The notes below the pieces were generated by a model. It did not search any database and was not told the DNA's origin. It saw only the letters and a list, made by a program, of their open reading frames with translations. Of a DNA stretch of 64,000 nucleotides, positions 33,661 through 45,011 are shown piece by piece. Origin of the DNA: Janthinobacterium sp. 344 (GTDB lineage Bacteria > Pseudomonadota > Gammaproteobacteria > Burkholderiales > Burkholderiaceae_D). The stretch lies in the NCBI RefSeq assembly GCF_900112025.1, contig NZ_FOKL01000003.1, positions 496,001 through 560,000 of the forward strand, given 5' to 3'. Each line of letters starts with the position of its first letter. Position 1 is the stretch's first letter. Made by a program: the position numbers and the translations under genes.

Positions 33661-34403
33661 ATATAGTGGCGCCGCAGGAACAATTCGAAAGCCTGGCAGA
33701 GGAATATGAACATATGGTGACCTTGCCATTCAGGCGCCAGATCGAAATACCGGCCGTCATGGAAAGCCTGGGCGAGATGGCGGGCATGCATGTCCTCGAT
33801 TTCGGCTGCGGCGCGGGACACTATGCGCGACTGCTGAGAAAGCACGGCGCCGCGCGCGTGGTGGGCTACGATGCGGCCGGCGGCATGCTTGACCATGCAC
33901 GCCGGCGCGAGCAGCAGGAACAGCTGGGTATCGAATATTGCGCCAGCCTGCCAGAAGCATTCGACGGGCAATTCGACCTCGTGCTGGGCGTGTATGTGCT
34001 GCCCTATGCCACCAGCCGGGCCAAACTGGCGGACATGACGGATGCCATGGCACGCCTGCTCAAGCCCGGTGGCCGCCTGCTGACCCTGCCAATCCATCCC
34101 CGCTATGCCTTGCCGGAGAACTACTACGCGCCGTATGGCTTTTCGCTCAGCAGCGAACAGCCCCATGCCGATGGCGCCGAAGTGCATCTGCACCTGCCGT
34201 CGGCGACGGCGCTGATCGACATTACCGCCTGGTACTGGTCGGCGCCGACCCTCGAGCAGGCCTTGCGGCAGTCCGGTTTCGACAACATCACCTGGACCGA
34301 CCCGCTGCCGGCCGGTGCGCTCGCCAACCCGCAAGCGGAACTGCAGGCTTATCTGGAAAAACCGCACACGATACTGATCAATTGTCGTTATGCGCCTAAT
34401 TAA
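33657..34403 (+). CDS. SAM-dependent methyltransferase (class I)
   Basis: A 248-aa Rossmann methyltransferase: motif I VLDFGCGAG at residues 46-54, the acidic loop VVGYDAAGGMLDHA, motif IV FDLVLGVYVLPYA and post-motif LKPGGRLL. A late YWSAPTLEQALRQSGF helix fits small-molecule methyltransferases (UbiE/ToxA group). It starts a three-gene cassette. The substrate is unknown. Confidence 0.9.
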   Translation: MNIVAPQEQFESLAEEYEHMVTLPFRRQIEIPAVMESLGEMAGMHVLDFGCGAGHYARLLRKHGAARVVGYDAAGGMLDHARRREQQEQLGIEYCASLPEAFDGQFDLVLGVYVLPYATSRAKLADMTDAMARLLKPGGRLLTLPIHPRYALPENYYAPYGFSLSSEQPHADGAEVHLHLPSATALIDITAWYWSAPTLEQALRQSGFDNITWTDPLPAGALANPQAELQAYLEKPHTILINCRYAPN

Positions 34404-34444
34404 AATGAAATCATTTCAACCACATTCATTCCCCGCATAACAAT

Positions 34445-35539
34445 ATGAGCATTTCCATTCATATACTCGATACGCTCGATGATATTCCACGCGATGCGTA
34501 TATTCGCTTTCATGAAAAGAGTCGCGCATCCTTTTTTTATGACTGGCGCTTTCTGCAGGCCGCCGAAAAATCACCGCTATTAACCACGAAGAAAACGTGG
34601 TACATAATGGCAACAGATAATGGCGAATTATGCGCGCTGATGCCGTCCTATTTGCAGGACCTTGCCGTCGTCGATCCTTTTGGCGTATTAAAAGAGACGG
34701 CGAATATCATGAATGAAGGCACGGACACGGGGCTGTTCAGCCATATCATGCATTGTTTCGACAGCAGTATTCCCAGCGTGGCCGACGGCGACGCGTATGC
34801 CGCCATCTGCGGCGCATTTTTCCGCGCCCTCGAAGACCTGGCCCGCGACGCCGGCGCCAGTTACTACGGCATCCTGAATGTGGGCGATGCGCGCCTGCGC
34901 CAGCACGCCGCCGGCCTGGGCCTGCGCGTCAATCACATGCTCGACCGCTTTTACGCGGACCTGACGCCGTTCCGCGACCTCGACCACTTCATCGGGAACC
35001 TCCCGCGCGAACCACGCCAAAAGATGCACCGGCAACTACGCAAATTCGCCGACAGCAGCATCGAAGCGCGGTTTCTCGCGCCGCCGTTCGACGCGCGCCT
35101 GGAAGAACTGTGCCGCATGTGCTTTGAAACGACGGAAAAGCACGGCACGCCGCAGTACTTCCCCGCCGTCCCGCTGGCCAGGTTTGCCCGGCTGTGCGGC
35201 GATCTGGTGCGCCTGAACGTGATGGAACACGAGGGCCGGCTGGTCTCGGGCATGATCTGCTTCGAGGAGCGCCAGACGCTGCACCTGTGGTCCGCCGGGA
35301 TGCGCTACGACAGCAGCGACTTCAGTCCCTACGCCGTGGGCGTCGCCAAGGCCTATGAATATGCGTTCGCGCACAGCTTGCAGCGCATCGAGGCGGGCCG
35401 CCTGAACGCGCGCATCAAGCTGCGCCTGGGTTTCGTGCCCGAACCGATCTACGCCATCACCAGCGAACGCCTGCCCGCACGACCCGCCGTGCATCACGCG
35501 CGCCAACCCGCCACCAGCGCCGCCCCGGCCTGTCTATAG
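34445..35539 (+). CDS. BioF2-like/COG3146-type acyltransferase (GNAT fold)
   Basis: A 364-aa protein with two GNAT-like halves, as in the peptidogalycan (COG3146) and BioF2 acyltransferases. FYDWRFLQAAEKSPL opens the first half. LVSGMICFEERQTLHLWSAGMRYDSSDFSPY and the final YAFAHSLQRIEAGRLNARIKLRLGF are the typical active-site and C-terminal blocks (E-x-GR-x-N-x-x-IK). Such enzymes transfer acyl or aminoacyl groups. The first 150 bases are AT-rich against the local average. It sits between the methyltransferase and the oxidase, 41 and 10 nt away. Confidence 0.82.
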   Translation: MSISIHILDTLDDIPRDAYIRFHEKSRASFFYDWRFLQAAEKSPLLTTKKTWYIMATDNGELCALMPSYLQDLAVVDPFGVLKETANIMNEGTDTGLFSHIMHCFDSSIPSVADGDAYAAICGAFFRALEDLARDAGASYYGILNVGDARLRQHAAGLGLRVNHMLDRFYADLTPFRDLDHFIGNLPREPRQKMHRQLRKFADSSIEARFLAPPFDARLEELCRMCFETTEKHGTPQYFPAVPLARFARLCGDLVRLNVMEHEGRLVSGMICFEERQTLHLWSAGMRYDSSDFSPYAVGVAKAYEYAFAHSLQRIEAGRLNARIKLRLGFVPEPIYAITSERLPARPAVHHARQPATSAAPACL

Positions 35540-35549
35540 GAGCACTCCC

Positions 35550-36929
35550 ATGTCCGCAGTCCCCGCAACGGCATTCGCCGATGAATACCGACGTTTTGTC
35601 GCGCAGCTGCCAGGCAAGGTACGCTCGCGCTACCATCCGGAATACGCCAGCTGGCACCGGCAGGCCAGCTGGAACGGCCGCCATTTTTCACGCTACCCGG
35701 AGCTGATCGTGCACGCGGCCACGGTGGACGACATCGTCGCCACGGTGAAATTTGCCGCGCAGCGCCAGCATCGCGTGAGCGTGCGCGCCGGCGGTCACAG
35801 CTATGCGGGCTGCTTCCTGCAGGATAATGGCATCCTGCTCGACATCTCGGCATTGCGCGAAATCGAAGTCGATCCGCAGCGCGCCGTCGCCCGCATCGGG
35901 CCGGGCGTCACGGGCCGCCAATTGACCAACGCCCTGCTACCGCACGGCCTGGCCTTTCCCACGGGACATGGCGGCGATGTCGGCCTGAGCGGCTTCCTGC
36001 TCGGTGGCGGCCTGGGCATCAATTCCACGGCATGGGGTCCGATGAGCGTCTTTAACATCATCGGCGTCGACGTCGTCATGGCCGACGGCAGTGTCAGGCA
36101 CGCCAGCGCCGACGCACACCCGGATCTCTTCTGGGCCGCGCGCGGCGGCGGGCCTGGCCTGTTTTTTGTCGTCACCGGCTTTTACCTGCGCTGCCATGCA
36201 CTGCCGCGCGCCATCAGCAACCACATTTACGGCCTGCCCGCGCGCGCGCTGCCACAGCTGATCGACGCCATCGACGGCCACGACTGGGACCCGCGCCTGC
36301 AAATCATGCTTGGCATGGGCCGGCCGCAAGGCGAGAACGACCCGCACGCGCTGGTGCTCAACGTGCTGGCCTTCGGCGACAGCGCCGCCGACGCCGATGC
36401 CATGCAGGCGGCGCTGGCCAAGCGCCTGCCGCCATCCCTGTTCACCGTGCTGGCGGCCCTGCCGCAGGTCAGCTTCGAAGACATCTATCGCCAGAGCGAA
36501 GCGATGCTGGTGTCGAAAAACTACCGCACCGACAATGTATTCACGGACCGGCCACAGGATGCCGCCGACATCCTCGCCAGCCATTTGCCCGCCATGCCCG
36601 CCGTCGCCGGCATGACCCTGATGATCTGGCGCGGGCGGCAGGCCCTGCCCGATGCCGCGTATTCGGTCAGCGGGCGCTGCTTCATCTCCACGTATTTGCA
36701 ATGGAACGAGGATGCCGACGATGAGCGCAACCGGCAATGGCTGGCGCGCGTGTATGACCGGCTGGCGCCCCTGTCGACGGGCAGCTACGTCAACGAGTTC
36801 GACCTCGAAGGGCGACAGGCCCGGATCGCGCGCTGTTATTCCGCGCAGAGCTGGGAGCGGCTGCAGCGCTTGCGACGCCAGTACGATGCGCACGCGGTGT
36901 TCCATGCGCTGGAGGGTCCTGGGCGCTGA
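35550..36929 (+). CDS. Berberine-bridge-like FAD oxidoreductase
   Basis: A 459-aa PCMH-type flavoprotein. RAGGHSYAG carries His83, the usual 8-alpha FAD attachment residue; the second attachment Cys of bicovalent enzymes is replaced by Gly in PTGHGGDVGLSG, so the flavin is at most singly linked. GGGLGINSTAWG and AARGGGPGLFFVVTGF complete the FAD domain; the BBE tail is shortened and ends without NYxN. It oxidises alcohols or C-N/C-C bonds in natural-product pathways. Third gene of the cassette, 10 nt after the acyltransferase. Confidence 0.88.
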   Translation: MSAVPATAFADEYRRFVAQLPGKVRSRYHPEYASWHRQASWNGRHFSRYPELIVHAATVDDIVATVKFAAQRQHRVSVRAGGHSYAGCFLQDNGILLDISALREIEVDPQRAVARIGPGVTGRQLTNALLPHGLAFPTGHGGDVGLSGFLLGGGLGINSTAWGPMSVFNIIGVDVVMADGSVRHASADAHPDLFWAARGGGPGLFFVVTGFYLRCHALPRAISNHIYGLPARALPQLIDAIDGHDWDPRLQIMLGMGRPQGENDPHALVLNVLAFGDSAADADAMQAALAKRLPPSLFTVLAALPQVSFEDIYRQSEAMLVSKNYRTDNVFTDRPQDAADILASHLPAMPAVAGMTLMIWRGRQALPDAAYSVSGRCFISTYLQWNEDADDERNRQWLARVYDRLAPLSTGSYVNEFDLEGRQARIARCYSAQSWERLQRLRRQYDAHAVFHALEGPGR

Positions 36930-37022
36930 TGACACCGCAGTGCAACATGCATTTAGCTCCTGCTTTGCGCGGCCATGCTTTAGAATCAGCGACTTTATCC
37001 CCGCAAATCAGGATCACACACT

Positions 37023-38387
37023 ATGACGGCAGTCGGGACTACCGAGCCACAAGAGCTCAAGCGCGGACTGAAGAGCCGCCACATCCAGCTCATCGCCCTG
37101 GGCGGCGCCATCGGCACCGGCCTGTTTCTGGGCATCGCACAAACCATCAAGATGGCCGGCCCTTCCGTGCTGCTGGGCTATGGCATCGCCGGCGTCATCG
37201 CCTTCCTGATCATGCGCCAGCTGGGCGAGATGGTGGTCGACGAACCCGTGGCCGGCTCCTTCAGCTATTTCGCCGACAAATACTGCGGCCATCTGCCCGG
37301 CTTTTTGTCGGGCTGGAATTACTGGGTGCTGTATGTGCTCGTCAGCATGGCCGAACTGACGGCCGTCGGCATCTACGTGCAGTACTGGTGGCCCGGCGTG
37401 CCCACCTGGGTCTCGGCGCTGGTGTTCTTTTGCGCCATCAACGCCATCAGTTTGCTGAATGTCAAGGCGTTTGGCGAGATGGAATTCTGGTTCGCCATCA
37501 TCAAGGTGGTCGCCATCATCGGCATGATCGTCTTCGGCGCCTACCTGCTCGCCTCCGGCGACGCGGGGCCGCAGGCGTCGGTGGCCAACCTGTGGCAGCA
37601 CGGCGGCTTCTTCCCGAACGGCTGGCAGGGCCTGGTGATGGCCATGGCCGTCATCATGTTCTCGTTCGGCGGCCTGGAGCTGGTGGGCATCACGGCGGCC
37701 GAGGCCGATGATCCGAGCACGACGATACCGCGCGCCACCAACCAGGCCATCTACCGCATCCTGATCTTTTACATCGGCGCGCTGGGCATTTTGCTGTCGC
37801 TGTATCCGTGGCAAAACGTCGTCACCGGCGGCAGCCCCTTCGTGCTGATCTTCCATGCGCTCGACAGCAACCTGGTGGCCACGGCGCTGAACGTGGTGGT
37901 GCTGACGGCGGCCCTGTCCGTCTACAACAGCGGCGTGTACTGCAACACGCGCATGCTGTTCGGCCTGGCCAAGCAAGGCAACGCGCCGCGGGCGCTGCTG
38001 CACCTGAACCGCCGCGGCGTGCCGCTGGTGGCGCTGGGCGTGTCGGCGCTGGCGACGGGCGCCTGCGTGGTGGTGAATTACTTCATGCCGGGCGAAGCGT
38101 TTGAAGTACTGATGGGCCTGGTGGTCTCGGCACTGATCATCAACTGGGCCATGATCAGCTGGATCCACCTGCGCTTCCGCGCGCAGAAGAAGGCCGAGGG
38201 CAAGACGACCCTGTTCCAGAGCCTGGGCTACCCGTTCACCAACTACCTGTGCCTGGTGTTCCTGGCCGGCATCCTGGTGATCATGTATTTGACACCGGGC
38301 CTGCGCATCTCCGTCTACCTGATCCCCGTGTGGCTGGCCGCCCTCGGCATCGGCTACGCGATCAAGCAGAGCAAGGCCAAGGCATAG
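37023..38387 (+). CDS. aroP: Aromatic amino acid permease (AroP/PheP type)
   Basis: A 454-aa APC-family transporter with 12 membrane segments. The start RGLKSRHIQLIALGGAIGTGLFLG, then MRQLGEMVVDEPVAGSFSYFA and SGWNYWVLYVLV closely follow E. coli PheP and AroP, which import Phe, Tyr and Trp with protons. ATG 37023 has caggat upstream. It has its own terminator (38414-38440). It is a separate unit from the cassette upstream. Confidence 0.9.
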   Translation: MTAVGTTEPQELKRGLKSRHIQLIALGGAIGTGLFLGIAQTIKMAGPSVLLGYGIAGVIAFLIMRQLGEMVVDEPVAGSFSYFADKYCGHLPGFLSGWNYWVLYVLVSMAELTAVGIYVQYWWPGVPTWVSALVFFCAINAISLLNVKAFGEMEFWFAIIKVVAIIGMIVFGAYLLASGDAGPQASVANLWQHGGFFPNGWQGLVMAMAVIMFSFGGLELVGITAAEADDPSTTIPRATNQAIYRILIFYIGALGILLSLYPWQNVVTGGSPFVLIFHALDSNLVATALNVVVLTAALSVYNSGVYCNTRMLFGLAKQGNAPRALLHLNRRGVPLVALGVSALATGACVVVNYFMPGEAFEVLMGLVVSALIINWAMISWIHLRFRAQKKAEGKTTLFQSLGYPFTNYLCLVFLAGILVIMYLTPGLRISVYLIPVWLAALGIGYAIKQSKAKA

Positions 38388-38413
38388 GCGGCGTCACGCC
38401 GCAGCGCTCAACC

Positions 38414-38440
38414 AGCCCGCCTACATGGCGGGCTTGTTCA
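38414..38440. terminator. Intrinsic terminator between aroP and the orphan gene
   Basis: agcccgcc (38414-38421) and ggcgggct (38427-38434) form an 8-bp GC stem with a 5-nt loop, followed by a short T-rich run (tgttcattct). It ends the permease transcript and may act on the convergent gene too. Confidence 0.72.
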
Positions 38441-38443
38441 TTC

Positions 38444-40072
38444 TCAGGCGGCAGTCTTCGCCTGGCCGGCCGCATCGGCGGGCGGCGCGTCGGCCAGCCA
38501 CAGGCCGATCGTCCGGCCCGGATACGACTGCAGCAGCACGTCATCGCGCAAGGCAGACATTGCCTGCTTGCGCTGTTCGATGCGCGCCTCGGGCGTCGTG
38601 TCCTTCTCGCCCGTCTTGTACGGTCCCAGCACGGGCAGCAGGTCGCGCAGCACGGAATAGTTGCCCGGCGTCGTCTTGTCCGATTCCAGCTTGCCGAGGA
38701 AATATTTCATCACGTGCTCGGACTGGCTGGCCTCCTGCCGCAAGCTCGCCTTCACCAGCTTGCCATCCCTGTACGCCACCTGCGCATCGCTGCTGGCCGA
38801 GTCCTCGATCTGGTGGTAGGTGTAGTTCTGCGACTGCGTGTTGGTCGTCAGGCGCAGCGGCACGCCGGCGACCAGCGATTCATGGTAGCTGGCGCTCAGC
38901 TTTGATTGCTGCTGTTGCCGGATGGACCGCTCATCCTGGCTGGGGCCGGCCTGCGTCGTCTTCTGCGACACCTCATAGTCAAAGCCATCCTTCTCCGTGC
39001 TGCGCATGGGATTGCTGAATTTCACGGCCTGCGATACGGAAGCGCTGAAATCGGCCAGCCCCGTCAAGATGGCCGTATCCTCGGCCGCCAGGCGCCACTT
39101 GCCAGTCGCGGGCACGGCCGTCGCGGCTTCGGGCGCGGCGGCACTGCTGTGCAAGGCGGTAAAACTGTCCTTCAGCATGGCGACCAGGCCCGCGTCGCCA
39201 TGGCCGCGCGACGCCGCCTGGTCGAACTGCTTCATGTAGCTGTTCAAGGCCTTGGCTTGCCGTTCCTTGCTGCCCAGCGTGGCGAGCTGGCTGGCGTCGA
39301 CTTTCAACTCCAGGCTGCCGGCCTCGCCGCTGAAGCTGACCGAGCGCTGCGCGCCGTCGGCCTGGAAATCGAGGGTTTGCACGCTTTCCGGTTCGCCGCG
39401 CACCTTCACTTCCGCATGCAGCTTGACGGACGCCAGCACCTGCGGGTCGAATTGCATCAGGCCCGCCAGCGCGATTCTTGGCGTGCTCTGCCCCATGCCA
39501 TCGATGGCTTCCTGGAAGCCCTTCGCCAGGTCGCCCATCGCCCGGCTCTCTTCATCATTGAGGTCGCCGCTCGCCGTGATCTTCACGGCCAGGCCATCGC
39601 CCTGGCTGTCGAGCGACAGCCTGACTTCCACGCCGCTGCGGGTGGTGATGCTGAGGGACACATTGTCTTCGCCATTGCCATGCAGGTCGCCCGGTGCGAT
39701 GGCGGCCGCCGCATAGACATTCGGTGTCGTGCTTGGCGGCGGCTGGCGCAGCGCCTGCGACATATTGTAGTTGCCCAGCTTGACCTGGCCCAGCATGGCC
39801 TCGCCCAGGCCGCTGAAGCGGCCGCCAAACGCATACGACGCAAAACTTTTCGTCATGGCCTCGCTGACCTTGTCGCGCGTGCCGCTCTCCCACACCAGCG
39901 GCGACGGCTGCGGCGCGGCCGCGCCGTCAGCGTTCCCGCTTGCGGGACTGAGCGCGACGATGGTCGATGGCGTGGACACGCGTGAGGCCGCCGGCGCCTC
40001 GACCCGGTTGCCGGTGGCGGAGGCGCGCGCCGCAGGGTTGCTCCAGCTGTTGAGGGGGGAAATGGACGTCAT
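38444..40072 (-). CDS. Large uncharacterised protein (542 aa)
   Basis: No signal peptide or membrane helix is seen. The N-terminal 60 residues are Ser/Ala/Pro-rich and probably disordered. The rest alternates beta-rich blocks (LSITTRSGVEVRLSLDSQGDGLAVKITASG, LDFQADGAQRSVSFSGEAGSLELKVDASQL) with helical, Gln/Lys-rich parts. It ends KTAA. I recognise no domain; the polar repeats recall filament- or hook-associated proteins, but no flagellar gene is nearby. ATG 40072 is chosen; a TTG at 40090 is in frame. Confidence 0.75.
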   Translation of the reverse strand: MTSISPLNSWSNPAARASATGNRVEAPAASRVSTPSTIVALSPASGNADGAAAPQPSPLVWESGTRDKVSEAMTKSFASYAFGGRFSGLGEAMLGQVKLGNYNMSQALRQPPPSTTPNVYAAAAIAPGDLHGNGEDNVSLSITTRSGVEVRLSLDSQGDGLAVKITASGDLNDEESRAMGDLAKGFQEAIDGMGQSTPRIALAGLMQFDPQVLASVKLHAEVKVRGEPESVQTLDFQADGAQRSVSFSGEAGSLELKVDASQLATLGSKERQAKALNSYMKQFDQAASRGHGDAGLVAMLKDSFTALHSSAAAPEAATAVPATGKWRLAAEDTAILTGLADFSASVSQAVKFSNPMRSTEKDGFDYEVSQKTTQAGPSQDERSIRQQQQSKLSASYHESLVAGVPLRLTTNTQSQNYTYHQIEDSASSDAQVAYRDGKLVKASLRQEASQSEHVMKYFLGKLESDKTTPGNYSVLRDLLPVLGPYKTGEKDTTPEARIEQRKQAMSALRDDVLLQSYPGRTIGLWLADAPPADAAGQAKTAA

Positions 40073-40329
40073 GGCGCTGTCGCCTGGCAAAGGAAAAGTG
40101 GGTGCATGGATAATCTATTGATATCGTTAAATATTTTGCAATTAACTATGGCAAGCACATCATCCACCCCGTTGTACGGCGTAGCGGCGCGCATTGCATG
40201 GCAATACTGTATTAACGGCAACAAACTGTAAAACCTGAGCGTCGGGGAAATGAAACATTTTCATGCTGGCGGACGCGGCGGCCCCGAACAAGTTGCGCCA
40301 CGGCTGGGAATGTCTCAAAATGAAAGTCT

Positions 40330-41670
40330 ATGGAACACAAGATTCTGCGCGCGCCGCTGGCCAGCTTTACCGACTTGTTGCTCGACGCCGTGTGCATGGT
40401 CGACGTGGACGGCCGCTTCGTGTTCGTCAGCGCCGCCTGCGAACGCATCTTTGGCTACACGCAGCAGGAAATGGTGGGCCTGCCAATGATCGATCTGGTC
40501 GCCCCCGCCGACCGCGCGCGCACCCTGGCGGCCGCCCGGGCCATCATGGATGGCCACGCGCAGACGCACTTTGAAAACCGCTACCTGCGCAAGGATGGCC
40601 GGCTCGTGCATATCATGTGGTCGGCCCGCTGGTCCGCCGCCGACCAGCTGCGCGTCGCCGTGGCGCGCGATGTCAGCGCGCTCAAGCAGGCGCAGGCAAA
40701 ACAGGCTGCGCTGTATGCCATTTCGGAGGCGGTACATGCCGCGCAAGCGCTGCCCGACTTGCTCCACGCCATACAGCAGATCATCGGCGAACATTTGCCC
40801 GTGGGCACACTGACCCTTGTTTTGCAGGATGAACACGGCCGCCCCGTCAGGCTGTCCAGCCGCGCCGATGCCGGCGTGGCGCCGCCGCCCACGCCACTGG
40901 CCAGCTTGCTGTGCGATGAAGTCCTGCATAGCGGCAATCCACTGCACTTGCCCGCGGAACGGATGGCGCACCTGCCAGCGGCGTTGCAGGCCGCAGCAGG
41001 CCCCCGGGCGCCCAGCTGCCTTGGCGTACCGCTGCAGGCCTCGCACGGCTGCATCGGCGCGCTGGCCTTGCAATGCACGCAGGACGGCGCCGCCTGCACG
41101 GCGCAAGACCAGGACTTGCTGCAGTTCATCGCCAAGCAACTGGCTACCGCCATCGAACGCCAGCAGTTGCAGCAGCAGATGCACTTCATGGCCATGCATG
41201 ATGAACTGACCCGGCTGCCGAACCGCCGCCTGTTCCACGACCGCCTGCAGACGGCGTTCGCGCGCGCGCTGCGCCAGCAAGGCCGCTTGTCGCTGTTGTT
41301 TCTCGATCTGGACAACTTCAAGCTCGTCAACGACCAGCATGGCCATGCCTGCGGCGATTTGCTGCTGCAAGCGGTGGCGGGCAAGATCAAGGATTGCTTG
41401 CGAGAAAGCGACACCCTGGCCCGCCTTGGCGGGGACGAATTCGTCATCCTTGTCGAGCATCACACGCTCGACAGCGACGTCGCCTGCATCGAGCGGAAGA
41501 TCCACCTGGCGCTGGCGGCGCCCGTCCACCTCGGCGATGGGCGGCAATTGCCCGTCGCCGTCAGTGTCGGCGTCGCCCACTATCCCGAGCATGGCGAAAC
41601 CATGCAGCAACTGCTGCGCCACGCCGACCGCGCCATGTACGACGCCAAGTCCTCGCGCACGGCCGGCTGA
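40330..41670 (+). CDS. Diguanylate cyclase with PAS and GAF domains
   Basis: A 446-aa signalling enzyme. PAS at residues 10-125 (FVFVSAACERIFGYTQQEMVG), GAF at about 140-280 and GGDEF at 285-446 with intact RLGGDEFVIL. It probably makes cyclic di-GMP from two GTP in response to a small ligand or redox cue. No EAL domain is present. The product inhibition site RxxD five residues before GGDEF is replaced (ESDTLA), so feedback control may be weak. It stands alone on its strand. Confidence 0.93.
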   Translation: MEHKILRAPLASFTDLLLDAVCMVDVDGRFVFVSAACERIFGYTQQEMVGLPMIDLVAPADRARTLAAARAIMDGHAQTHFENRYLRKDGRLVHIMWSARWSAADQLRVAVARDVSALKQAQAKQAALYAISEAVHAAQALPDLLHAIQQIIGEHLPVGTLTLVLQDEHGRPVRLSSRADAGVAPPPTPLASLLCDEVLHSGNPLHLPAERMAHLPAALQAAAGPRAPSCLGVPLQASHGCIGALALQCTQDGAACTAQDQDLLQFIAKQLATAIERQQLQQQMHFMAMHDELTRLPNRRLFHDRLQTAFARALRQQGRLSLLFLDLDNFKLVNDQHGHACGDLLLQAVAGKIKDCLRESDTLARLGGDEFVILVEHHTLDSDVACIERKIHLALAAPVHLGDGRQLPVAVSVGVAHYPEHGETMQQLLRHADRAMYDAKSSRTAG

Positions 41671-41725
41671 CACGTACGCGGGCGGCAGGAAAACCGCACC
41701 GCCGCCCATGGTATACTGCGCGCCG

Positions 41726-42115
41726 ATGCTCAGACTCTTCAAAACATGGTTGATCCTGCTCCTGATCACGGCGGTCCCGCTGCACGCGGCCACTGCCGGC
41801 CTCGGCCTGCCTTGCGCATCCGCCCCGGCCCAGGCCGTCGCGGCCATGCCGATGGCCCCGTGCCACCGCCATGCCGTCATGCCGGCCTCGACAGATGAGG
41901 CCGCAAAGCGCGCCGGCGACAGTGACGGGCAAAACCAGCATACCGCCTGCAGCGCCTGCTCCGCCCTGTGCATGGGCGCCTTCATGGCGCCGCCCATGCC
42001 TGGCGCGCTGCCCATCCTGCGCGGCGCGGAACGCGTCAGCATCGCCGCCATGCCCCTGCATACCGGAATCATCCCCGACGGCTTGCGCCGCCCTCCCCGG
42101 CGCCTGCGCGCCTGA
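41726..42115 (+). CDS. Small exported Cys/His/Met-rich protein
   Basis: A 129-aa protein with a signal peptide (MLRLFKTWLILLLITAVPLHAA). The mature part has PCHRHAVMPAS and HTACSACSALCMG, plus several Met, which suggests copper or other soft-metal binding as in DUF2946-like proteins. It is followed after 119 nt by a DUF411 (CopG-like) gene, supporting a metal role. The function is inferred. Confidence 0.7.
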   Translation: MLRLFKTWLILLLITAVPLHAATAGLGLPCASAPAQAVAAMPMAPCHRHAVMPASTDEAAKRAGDSDGQNQHTACSACSALCMGAFMAPPMPGALPILRGAERVSIAAMPLHTGIIPDGLRRPPRRLRA

Positions 42116-42234
42116 GACCTGCGCCAGCGCAGCGCGCACGCCGCGCGCGGCGATGGCTGCCACCAGCGTGCCTCGTGGCACGCTTTGTTCCCTTGCATCG
42201 ACTGCACTTTTCTCTTACTTGAGCAGGTAAAAAC

Positions 42235-42678
42235 ATGATCAAACAGTTGTTACTGCGCGCCGCCTTCGCCGGCATGCTGGGCTTGCCCGTACTCGCCATG
42301 GCGGCCACGCCCGTCATCGAAGTCTTCAAAAGCGCCTCGTGCGGCTGCTGCTCCGCATGGATACGGCACCTGGAAGCGAACGGCTTCACGGTGCGCGCGA
42401 AAAACGTGGAGATGCCCGCGCAATACCGCAAGCTGGCCGGCATTCCGGACGCGCTCGGCTCCTGCCACACGGGCATCGTCAACGGCTACGCCATCGAAGG
42501 CCACGTGCCCGCCAGCGACATCAAGCAGCTGCTGCGCGACAAGCCCAAGGCGAAAGGCCTGGCCGTGCCCGCCATGCCCATGGGCTCGCCCGGCATGGAA
42601 GGCCCGCACAAGGACGCCTACGACGTGCTGCTGGTGAAAAACAATGGCAGCACCACGGTCTACAAGCACTACCCATAA
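42235..42678 (+). CDS. DUF411 metal-binding protein (CopG-like)
   Basis: A 147-aa exported protein with a signal peptide (ending VLAMA). The CGCC motif in KSASCGCCSAWIRHLE and the later Cys-His of LGSCHTGIV are the family's metal/redox residues, and it ends TTVYKHYP. CopG proteins of this group cycle copper between Cu(I) and Cu(II) in the periplasm. A strong bidirectional terminator follows. Confidence 0.9.
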   Translation: MIKQLLLRAAFAGMLGLPVLAMAATPVIEVFKSASCGCCSAWIRHLEANGFTVRAKNVEMPAQYRKLAGIPDALGSCHTGIVNGYAIEGHVPASDIKQLLRDKPKAKGLAVPAMPMGSPGMEGPHKDAYDVLLVKNNGSTTVYKHYP

Positions 42679-42694
42679 ATAAGCCGTGGAAATG

Positions 42695-42730
42695 AAAAAC
42701 GCCGCCGGAATCGCTTCCGGCGGCGTTTTT
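42695..42730. terminator. Strong bidirectional terminator
   Basis: Perfect 16-bp arms aaaaacgccgccggaa (42695-42710) and ttccggcggcgttttt (42715-42730) with loop tcgc. It has a T-run on each strand and so ends both the CopG-like gene and the convergent isocitrate dehydrogenase gene. Confidence 0.93.
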
Positions 42731-42773
42731 TAATCCAGCAGCAGTAAAGAACTTACTGCCGATCAAGATTACA

Positions 42774-45005
<2,232 letters not shown>

Positions 45006-45011
45006 GTTCAT

